A stretch of DNA of 64,000 nucleotides from an uncultured Bacteroidales bacterium. Lineage in GTDB: Bacteria; Bacteroidota; Bacteroidia; Bacteroidales; P3. Below, one piece after another: positions 58,051 to 64,000 of the stretch. The notes below the pieces were generated by a model. It was not told the origin of the DNA. It made no database searches and was given only the letters and a program-made list of their open reading frames with translations. The stretch is taken from positions 1-64,000 of the forward strand of contig CALGCG010000121.1 of the NCBI GenBank assembly GCA_937884485.1, read 5' to 3'. Each line of letters starts with the position of its first letter. The stretch's first letter is position 1. Position numbers and translations under genes: made by a program.

Positions 58051-59676
58051 TCAGTTAGAAGCCTTGCTTTTCAGTTCCTCCACGGCGCGGAGCACCACCT
58101 TGTCGCTCTTCAGCGCACCCTGCAGGCGGCCCTGGTCGTAGTAGTAGCGGGTGAGGATTTCGGCCTTGAGCATCTCGCAGACCTCCTCGCGGTGTTTCTG
58201 CAGGTCGCTCTCCTTCTCGGTGGCCAGGCGGGACTCCATCTCCTTGAGCTGCTGTTCGATGGCGGAGTCGTACTTCTCCTGTTTGGCCACGTCGCGCAGT
58301 TCCTTGATGACGCGCTCGGTGACGGTGTTGTAGCTGAGCTTCTTGTCCTTCAGGTAGCGGCAGAAATCGGCGTAGATTTCGTCCGTGATTTCAAAGCTCT
58401 CGGCCGGGGCTATCTCCTTGTGCTTGCGGTAAAAGTCGGTGGCATAGTCGAAGAGGAGCAGCTTCTGTACCAGCGCGATGGCGAGGTTGGACATATATTC
58501 GGGCTCGATTTCGATGTCGGGCTCTATGCCGAAGCCGTCGTAGACTGTGCGGCCGGACTTGGTTTTGAAGGCGGTCTTGAGGCTGTCGGGCACCTTGAGG
58601 GCGCGGCCGTTCTCGTCGCGGTGGCTGTAGTCGATGGCTTGGATGCAGCGGCCGGAGGGGATGTAGTACTTGCTGACGGTGACCTTCATCTGGCTGTTAT
58701 AGGGCATGGGCAATATGTTCTGCACAAGGCCTTTGCCGTAGCTGCGCTGGCCGATAACCACTGCGCGGTCGAGGTCCTGCAGCGAGCCGCTGACAATCTC
58801 GCTGGCCGAAGCCGAGCCGCCGTCGATGAGCACCGCCAGGGGTATCTCCGTGTCCTCGGGTTGCAGACGGGTGTAGCTCTTGAGGTTCTTGCTGGCCACC
58901 TTGCCCTTGGTCTCCACCACCAGGGTGCCGCGGGGGACCCAGATGTTGACGATGTCGACGGCCTCGTTCATCAGTCCGCCGCCATTGCCGCGCAGGTCGA
59001 GCATAATGCCCTTCATGCCGGGCTTGTCTTTCTTGAGCTTGACAAAAGCCTCACGGACATTTTTGGCGGCGTCGGTAGTGAACTCATCCAGTTTGATATA
59101 GCCCACGTCGCCCTTGGCACCCACGTAGCCGTAGTAGGGCACGTTGGGCAGTTTGATTTCGCGGCGTGTGAGGGTGCGGTCGAACTCCTTGCCCTCGCGT
59201 TCCACGCGCAGGGTGACCTGGGTGCCGGCCTGGCCGCGCATGGCGCTGCTCACGTCGGGAACCTTCTTGCCCTTGGTGCTCTCGCCGTTGACGGCCACAA
59301 TGCGGTCGCCGGCCTTGAGGCCTGCCTCGTCGGCGGGGAGGCCCTTGTAGGGCTCGGAGATGTAGACGGAGTCGCCACGCTGCGTGATGATGGCGCCCAC
59401 GCCGCCGTATTCACCCAGCAGCTGGAGCTTCACGTCCTCGATGTCGCTCTCGGGGAAGTAGTTGGTGTAGGGGTCGAAGGAGGCGAGCATCGCGTCGATG
59501 GCCACCTTGATGGCCTTGCCGGGATCCACATCGTCGACATAATTCAGGTTGAGTTGCTTGTATACCGAGCTGAAGATTTCCAGGTTCTTGGCAATCTCAA
59601 AACTGCGGTCCGTGCTTTGTGCCTGTGCCGCCAAAGCCAGCAGCACGGCCAATGATAACGTCAGTGTTCTCTTCAT
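58051..59676 (-). CDS. Carboxy-terminal processing protease (S41 family, CtpA-like)
   Basis: 541 residues. Signal peptide (MKRTLTLSLAVLLALAAQAQ), N-terminal helical region, PDZ domain (EYGGVGAIITQRGDSVYI, GLKAGDRIVAVNGES) and S41 catalytic core with LDLRGNGGGLMNEAVDI, the nucleophile Ser in DGGSASASEIVSG and Lys in RSYGKGLVQ. The C-terminal extension of about 140 residues is Lys/Glu-rich. It is a periplasmic protease for C-terminal trimming or envelope quality control. The Met nine residues upstream is rejected because it spoils the signal peptide. Confidence 0.92.
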   Translation of the reverse strand: MKRTLTLSLAVLLALAAQAQSTDRSFEIAKNLEIFSSVYKQLNLNYVDDVDPGKAIKVAIDAMLASFDPYTNYFPESDIEDVKLQLLGEYGGVGAIITQRGDSVYISEPYKGLPADEAGLKAGDRIVAVNGESTKGKKVPDVSSAMRGQAGTQVTLRVEREGKEFDRTLTRREIKLPNVPYYGYVGAKGDVGYIKLDEFTTDAAKNVREAFVKLKKDKPGMKGIMLDLRGNGGGLMNEAVDIVNIWVPRGTLVVETKGKVASKNLKSYTRLQPEDTEIPLAVLIDGGSASASEIVSGSLQDLDRAVVIGQRSYGKGLVQNILPMPYNSQMKVTVSKYYIPSGRCIQAIDYSHRDENGRALKVPDSLKTAFKTKSGRTVYDGFGIEPDIEIEPEYMSNLAIALVQKLLLFDYATDFYRKHKEIAPAESFEITDEIYADFCRYLKDKKLSYNTVTERVIKELRDVAKQEKYDSAIEQQLKEMESRLATEKESDLQKHREEVCEMLKAEILTRYYYDQGRLQGALKSDKVVLRAVEELKSKASN

Positions 59677-59704
59677 TGATAAAAAAATAGTTACCATAAT
59701 AACA

Positions 59705-59712
59705 CAAAAATA
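59705..59712 (-). promoter_or_regulatory. Promoter box of the S41 protease gene
   Basis: TATTTTTG on the minus strand, 28 bases before the ATG at 59676. Confidence 0.6.
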
Positions 59713-59745
59713 CAGGATTTATTGTGTGGCGACAGAAGTATTGTG

Positions 59746-62016
59746 TCACACCTTGACCATCTTGCTCTCGAAGCCGCGGAGGGTCATCTCCTCGGGAGAG
59801 ACGAACCAGAGCAGGTCGCCGGGGCGGAACATGGTGTTGCGGCTGGGGTTGACAATCTTGTATGCAGCGCCGTCGGAGCCCTTGCGTTCGATGGCGATGA
59901 CCATGGCGCGATGGAGCGAGAGCGGCGAGTTGGCCACCTCCATGCCGCACAGGGGGCCGTCGGGGTCGACGCGGTAGCGGTACATGTGCAGCTCGTGGTC
60001 GGAGCGGTCGTGCACCAGGATGTCTGCCTCCACCTCGACGTCGGCGCGCATGCGTCCCACCTGGTCCTCGGTGCCGATAACCGTCAGCAGGTCGCCCGGC
60101 ATGAGGAGGTCGTCCTTGCCTGGGAGGTCGATGATGGCGTCGCCACGCTCGATGGTGACGATGTTGGCGCCGTAGCGCTCGCGCAGCTGCCCTTCGGCGA
60201 GGGTCTTGCCCGCCAGGGGCGAATACTGCGTCATGCGCAGGCGCTCCATCGAGAACTCGTTCTCCATGCCCTTGGGTATGCGGAAGGAGGCCTGGGCCTG
60301 CCGCGAGTTGAAGTTGCTGAAGAAGCGCTCCTCAATCTGGGCGTAGAAGCCGTTGGCCTTGCGCGAGAAGAGCACCACCATGACCACCATCAGGGCTATG
60401 ACCATCAGGAAACCCACGGCGAGGTTGACATAGCGGCCCACCACCAGACCCGCGAAAAACAGGGCCACGAAATAGCGCAGCAGCATCACCGGTATGACCA
60501 CAGCCTGGCTGTGGCGGTAGGTCTCGAAGATCTGCTTGATGCGTTCCTTGTTGACGTTCTTCACGGCCACGGCCCAGAGGAAGGGCGACATGAGGATGAG
60601 CGTGGCCAGCATGCCCGTCAGGCGGCTCCATATCTGCGGTATGCCGGCGTCGGCGAAGAGGGTGTCGAGCAGCGGGCGCAGCAGCGAGGTGGAGAGCAGG
60701 GCTATGGCCGCCAGGATGACGCCGTAGATGAGGATATTGGTCAGCTGCTTGCGCAGGAAGGAACGGATGCCCGCCTTGTCGCCGGAGCCTTTGCTGGCGC
60801 TCTCGCTATACTGGTCCAGGCGGCGCTTGACGACGGCGGGAATCTTCGGCTCCAGCCAGTTGTAGAACGGCAGCGCCCCTTTGATCATGTAGGGCGTGAC
60901 GAAGGTCGTCAGGATGGACACCGAGACGATGATGGGGTAGAGATTGGCGTCAATCACCTTGAAACTCAGACCCAAGCCGGCGATGATGAAGGAGAACTCG
61001 CCAATCTGGCAGAAGCAGAAACCGCTCTGCACGGCGGTCTTCAGCGGACGGCCGCTGAGGAGGATGCCAATGGTAGCCGAAAGGCTCTTGAAGACGATGA
61101 CCGTCAGCGCAATGACCAGCACGGGGACGATGTACTTCACCAGCACCTCGGGGTTGACCAGCATGCCCACCGAGACGAAGAACACGGCGCCGAAGAGGTT
61201 CTTCAGCGGCGTGACGACGCGGTGGATGACGTCGGCCTCGATGGTCTCGCTGAGGATGGCGCCCATGACGAAGGCCCCCAGGGCGGTGGAGAACCCGGCA
61301 TGCGCCGCCAGCACCACCATACCGAAACACAGGCCCACGGCCAGGATGAGCAGCGTCTCCTCGGTCATATACTTGCGCATCCAGCGCAGAAACGTAGGAA
61401 TCAGATAGATGCCGAACACGAACCACGCCACCAGCGAGAAGACCAGCTTCACCATCTGGCTCACCAGGGCACCGCCGTCGAAGCTCTTGCTCACGCTCAC
61501 CGTGCTCAGCACCACCAGCAGCAGCACCGCAATCAGGTCCTCCACAACCAGCACCGCCGTCACCGTCGAGGTGAACTTCTGCTGCTTCAGCTTCAGGTCG
61601 TCGAAACTCTTGATAATGATACTCGTAGAGGAGATGGAAAGCATGCATCCGAGGAAGGTGCACTCCATCGACGAGAAACCCAGGATCTTGCCCACCGAGC
61701 TGCCGATGAGGAACATGATGGCCAGCTCGGTCAGCGCCGTGATGGCCCCCGTGGCACCCACCTTCTTCAACTTCTTGATGCTGAACTCCAAGCCCAGACC
61801 GAACATCAGGAACACGATGCCGATGTCGCTCCAAACGTGGATGTTCTGCGCATCGGTAATGGCAGGGAACCAGGGGAAATAGGGACCTATGAAAAATCCC
61901 GCCAGGATGTATCCCAGCACCAACGGCTGCTTCAGCCACTTGAACACAACGGTGATGACACCGGCGGCCACCAAAATGACCGCCAAATCCATGAATATCG
62001 CAGGCAATCCTTCCAT
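59746..62016 (-). CDS. Cation/proton antiporter, CPA2 (KefB-like) with RCK-C domains
   Basis: 756 residues. About twelve membrane segments form the Na+/H+-exchanger fold (PLVLGYILAGFFIGPYFPWF, GIVFLMFGLGLEFSI, SSTSIIIKSFDDL, GALVMGAI-type AFVMGAILSET, QIGEFSFIIAGLG). Four further membrane segments follow (about 440-560), then two C-terminal TrkA-C (RCK-C) domains: MTQYSPLAGKTLAEGQLRER, DLLMPGDLLTVIGTED and FRPGDLLWFVSPEE. A full TrkA-N nucleotide-binding domain is not evident. It likely exports K+ or Na+ in exchange for protons. Confidence 0.9.
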   Translation of the reverse strand: MEGLPAIFMDLAVILVAAGVITVVFKWLKQPLVLGYILAGFFIGPYFPWFPAITDAQNIHVWSDIGIVFLMFGLGLEFSIKKLKKVGATGAITALTELAIMFLIGSSVGKILGFSSMECTFLGCMLSISSTSIIIKSFDDLKLKQQKFTSTVTAVLVVEDLIAVLLLVVLSTVSVSKSFDGGALVSQMVKLVFSLVAWFVFGIYLIPTFLRWMRKYMTEETLLILAVGLCFGMVVLAAHAGFSTALGAFVMGAILSETIEADVIHRVVTPLKNLFGAVFFVSVGMLVNPEVLVKYIVPVLVIALTVIVFKSLSATIGILLSGRPLKTAVQSGFCFCQIGEFSFIIAGLGLSFKVIDANLYPIIVSVSILTTFVTPYMIKGALPFYNWLEPKIPAVVKRRLDQYSESASKGSGDKAGIRSFLRKQLTNILIYGVILAAIALLSTSLLRPLLDTLFADAGIPQIWSRLTGMLATLILMSPFLWAVAVKNVNKERIKQIFETYRHSQAVVIPVMLLRYFVALFFAGLVVGRYVNLAVGFLMVIALMVVMVVLFSRKANGFYAQIEERFFSNFNSRQAQASFRIPKGMENEFSMERLRMTQYSPLAGKTLAEGQLRERYGANIVTIERGDAIIDLPGKDDLLMPGDLLTVIGTEDQVGRMRADVEVEADILVHDRSDHELHMYRYRVDPDGPLCGMEVANSPLSLHRAMVIAIERKGSDGAAYKIVNPSRNTMFRPGDLLWFVSPEEMTLRGFESKMVKV

Positions 62017-62130
62017 CCTTCCAGGGCAGTTTTTGTTTAGAAAAAAGTACTCATCCTAACGCAGAAAAAGGCCTTTTATTGTGCGCCCTGGCCAAAGAAA
62101 CGCAAACACGCTGACTTCCACCCCATTACA

Positions 62131-62195
62131 CTCCCTGTCAACTCCCACCGTGGTGGGAGTTGGTAGGGAGTTGGCAGGCACTTGGCAGGGACCTG
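62131..62195. repeat. GTTGGTAGGG-family element, copy 5
   Basis: CCCTGTCAACTCCCACCGTGG and its complement are followed by TTGGTAGGGAGTTGGCAGG and CACTTGGCAGGG. The inverted core CTCCCACCGTGGTGGGAG is perfect. Confidence 0.85.
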
Positions 62196-62299
62196 CTGGG
62201 GACTCCTCCCCACCCCGGCGCCCCCCGCCATCCCGTCGCCATCAGTCGGCGCCCGTCCGCCACCGCCCAAGCCGACGGCCGAGCCCCCTTGGCAGCAAG

Positions 62300-62333
62300 A
62301 AAAAAAAACAGGGGCGGATATTGTTTCCGCCCC
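62300..62333 (-). terminator. Minus-strand terminator with no obvious gene
   Basis: GGGGCGGA (62311-62318) pairs with TCCGCCCC (62326-62333). On the minus strand it is followed by TG and a long T-run. Confidence 0.6.
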
Positions 62334-62369
62334 GTGCAATTTTTATCAAAAATCATGCAATCTTTTTCG

Positions 62370-62398
62370 AAACTGCAGGCCCCTGATGCAGTTTTTTT
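62370..62398 (+). terminator. Plus-strand terminator just upstream of the delta' promoter
   Basis: AAACTGCA (62370-62377), 9-base loop, TGCAGTTT (62387-62394) merging with a T-run. Confidence 0.6.
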
Positions 62399-62421
62399 TA
62401 TTATATATTAAAAAAATTTCG

Positions 62422-62429
62422 TATATTTG
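62422..62429 (+). promoter_or_regulatory. Promoter box of the delta'-ricT operon
   Basis: TATATTTG followed by CAAG, 20 bases before the ATG at 62450. Confidence 0.7.
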
Positions 62430-62449
62430 CAAGTTTAATGTGAATAAGT

Positions 62450-63487
62450 ATGCAGTTTAAAGACATTGTCGGACAGGAAGATATCATCAATCGGCTGACG
62501 TCGGTAATTGACAGCGGCCATGTCAGCCATGCCCAACTCATCCTCGGCGACGAGCCCGACGGCAGTCTCCAGATGGCCTGGGCCTACATGCAATACCTCT
62601 GCTGCGAGCACCGCGTGCACCACAGCGAGGGGCCGCTGCGCGCCGACTCGTGCGGCGAGTGCCCCAGCTGCAAAAAGATTGCCTCGCTGATGCACCCCGA
62701 CCTGCACTTCATCTTCCCCAACCCGCCCAACGGCTCCGACAACGCCTGCTCCGACATCTACATGAAGGAGTTCTTCGACTTCATGCTCAACACCCACGGC
62801 CTCGGCACCCTCAACGACTTCAACGACAGCCTCTCGGGCGATGTGAAGACCTCCATCATCCGCGAACGCGACGCCGCCAACCTCGTCGAGGTGCTCAACA
62901 TGAAACCTTACGAGGGAGGCTGGCGCATGGTGGTGCTGTGGAGGCCCTCGCGCATGAATCCCGCAGCCGCCAACGAGCTGCTGAAAACCCTCGAAGAGCC
63001 CCTGCCCCAGACACTCATCATGCTGGTGGACAACAGCGACGAGCGCCTGCTGCCCACCATCAAAAGCCGCGTGCAGACCATACGCCTGAAAGACTCGGGA
63101 CGCGAAAAGAATGACAACAACGCCGAATTCGCCGCCCTGCTGGTAGGCTGGCTCCGCATGCTCTTCAAGCTGAAGATGAAAGAGCTGTCGGCCCAGGTGG
63201 ACAAGATGGCCACCCTCAACCGCGAACAGCTGAAACAATTCCTCCAGTATGCCCAAACCGTGATGCGCAACTGCTTCCTCAACACCGCAGCAGGCATCGA
63301 GGTGCACCTGGGCTCGGGCGACGAGAAATTCGACGCCCAGTTCCCCAAAATGATTACCGTCAACAACATAGCCCTCATCGAAGAAGCCCTCGACGACGCC
63401 ATCTTCGCCATAGAACGCAACGCCTATGCAAAACTGGCGCTCATGGAGCTCTCCTTCCGCATGAGCAAGGCTTTGAAAAAAAGATAA
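62450..63487 (+). CDS. holB: DNA polymerase III delta' subunit
   Basis: 345 residues of the clamp-loader delta' type: FKDIVGQEDIINRL at the N-terminus, HAQLILGDEP where an ATPase would have its P-loop (no GKT/S, as expected for non-catalytic delta'), a zinc module CGECPSCKKI, ANELLKTLEEPLPQTLIMLV and LPTIKSRVQTIRL (sensor/arginine-finger region). It takes part in loading the sliding clamp. ricT follows after 18 bases, as holB and the RicT homologue yaaT are linked in Bacillus. Confidence 0.9.
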   Translation: MQFKDIVGQEDIINRLTSVIDSGHVSHAQLILGDEPDGSLQMAWAYMQYLCCEHRVHHSEGPLRADSCGECPSCKKIASLMHPDLHFIFPNPPNGSDNACSDIYMKEFFDFMLNTHGLGTLNDFNDSLSGDVKTSIIRERDAANLVEVLNMKPYEGGWRMVVLWRPSRMNPAAANELLKTLEEPLPQTLIMLVDNSDERLLPTIKSRVQTIRLKDSGREKNDNNAEFAALLVGWLRMLFKLKMKELSAQVDKMATLNREQLKQFLQYAQTVMRNCFLNTAAGIEVHLGSGDEKFDAQFPKMITVNNIALIEEALDDAIFAIERNAYAKLALMELSFRMSKALKKR

Positions 63488-63505
63488 AAGAAAAACAAGA
63501 AAACA

Positions 63506-64000
63506 ATGGAAAACAAAGATAAGCAAGACATCGTCGCCAACGAGAAAGAGCAAGAGCTGCCGGTGGAGAACAAACTCCCCGACGACCTCGTGATAGACGA
63601 CGAAGAAACCGTGGCCTCGGCAGAAGACCTGGCCAACTTCATGAAAGACCGCCGCAAGGCCCATCAAGAGAAAAAAACAATAGAGCGCGAGAACCCCGAG
63701 GTGGAGGAATACCACAGCGAGGAGAGCCAGCTCGACCCCTACCTGGACCCCGACCCCGAGATTCCGTGGGTGAAATATGAAGAGCCCGTCTACCTCAGCC
63801 GTGGCTGCAACCACAAGCCCGAATGCTACAAACCCATCTGCTCGTGCGAGAGACGCAGCTGCTCCAAGGTCACCTCGACCAACTGGATGGAAGGCATCCG
63901 TCAGCCGACAGACCGTCCCTTCGACTGCGTGGAGGTACGATTCAAGAACAACCACAAAGACTTCTACCGCCTGCCCGACGGCCTGGAGGTCACCGAGGGC
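63506..64000 (+). CDS. ricT: RicT/PSP1-domain protein, 5' part (runs off right edge)
   Basis: 165 residues visible. After a charged, probably unstructured N-terminus (about 1-80) comes the start of the PSP1 region: YLSRGCNHKPECYKPICSCE, then CSKVTSTNWMEGI and CVEVRFKNNHKDFYR. Several Cys in this stretch fit the iron-sulfur-binding RicT (YaaT) proteins, which in Bacillus work with RicA and RicF on RNA processing. The rest lies beyond the window. It is co-transcribed with the delta' gene. Confidence 0.82.
   Translation, partial: MENKDKQDIVANEKEQELPVENKLPDDLVIDDEETVASAEDLANFMKDRRKAHQEKKTIERENPEVEEYHSEESQLDPYLDPDPEIPWVKYEEPVYLSRGCNHKPECYKPICSCERRSCSKVTSTNWMEGIRQPTDRPFDCVEVRFKNNHKDFYRLPDGLEVTEG

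Larger units (their letters stand above)
62017..62421. other. Divergent intergenic region with repeat copy 5 and two terminators
   Basis: It lies between the leftward antiporter gene and the rightward delta' gene. It contains GTTGGTAGGG copy 5 (62131-62195), a C-rich stretch, and hairpins with U-runs in both directions (62300-62333 and 62370-62398). No protein-coding frame is convincing. Confidence 0.55.

Noticed and set aside
59722..62040. 772-codon plus-strand frame
   Set aside because: Antisense to the antiporter gene. Composition (His, Asp, Glu, Gln-rich) is that of a shadow frame.

Overview
The window is chromosomal DNA from a member of the Bacteroidota, most probably an anaerobic gut- or rumen-type Bacteroidales with a fairly GC-rich genome. 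Evidence: promoters follow the Bacteroidetes pattern TTTG-N19/20-TAnnTTTG; the tmRNA tag reads GENNYALAA; there are SusC/TonB-like outer-membrane receptors, a type IX secretion (T9SS) type B sorting domain, DUF4625 and calycin-like proteins, and the RimP-NusA-IF2 and delta'-RicT gene pairs. Genus cannot be fixed from the sequence alone.

Layout. 1-4.5 kb: an incomplete secreted protein, then iorAB (aryl-pyruvate:ferredoxin oxidoreductase) and a DUF4332 gene. 4.5-7.7 kb (minus): a three-gene probable metal-acquisition operon (His/Cys-rich membrane protein, TonB receptor, His-rich DUF4625 lipoprotein). 7.8-9.3 kb: calycin-like protein, tRNA-His, tRNA-Asp and tmRNA. 9.4-19.8 kb (plus): nucleotidyltransferase, AddB-like nuclease, OmpA/TPR lipoprotein, pssA, queA, comF-like, pyrH, frr, birA. 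19.8-27.5 kb (minus): an ECF sigma/anti-sigma operon ending in a T9SS cargo protein, an HsdR-N-like protein, a large TonB receptor, a PAS protein and a phosphate acyltransferase. 27.9-33.1 kb: rimP-nusA-infB with a possible leader attenuator, then tRNA-Arg and a small gene.

33.8-45.4 kb is the accessory region: two cytosine-5 DNA methyltransferases, a two-ATPase histidine-kinase-like protein, a receiver-domain protein, an McrB-like AAA+ protein, a Schlafen/AlbA-type ATPase and a DUF2357 (McrC-like) nuclease, nearly all overlapping or only nucleotides apart behind one promoter. I read it as a LlaJI/BsuMI-like restriction-modification system with a two-component-type signalling pair in its operon. 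It is a visible mosaic: AT-rich blocks alternate with host-like GC-rich blocks, one junction falling inside the AAA+ gene at its domain boundary. A 30-base remnant of a vsr start lies directly after the nuclease gene, and an intact vsr lies 1.6 kb further on.

45.4-64 kb: MGMT-type repair protein, a 130-bp tandem repeat, PheC-like lipoprotein, vsr, Fe-S aldo/keto reductase lipoprotein, lepA, a lipoprotein, then a minus-strand envelope block (flippase, VWA-type membrane protein, M16 peptidase, O-antigen ligase-like protein, S41 protease, cation/proton antiporter), and finally the delta' subunit and ricT (cut by the right edge).

A second theme is short repeats: a GTTGGTAGGGA-type element (five copies), GCCGGC hairpin (REP-like) elements, and 7-, 9- and 11-bp tandem units. 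Several lie in frame inside genes (birA, the AAA+ gene, vsr, perhaps lepA) or form a gene's 3' end.
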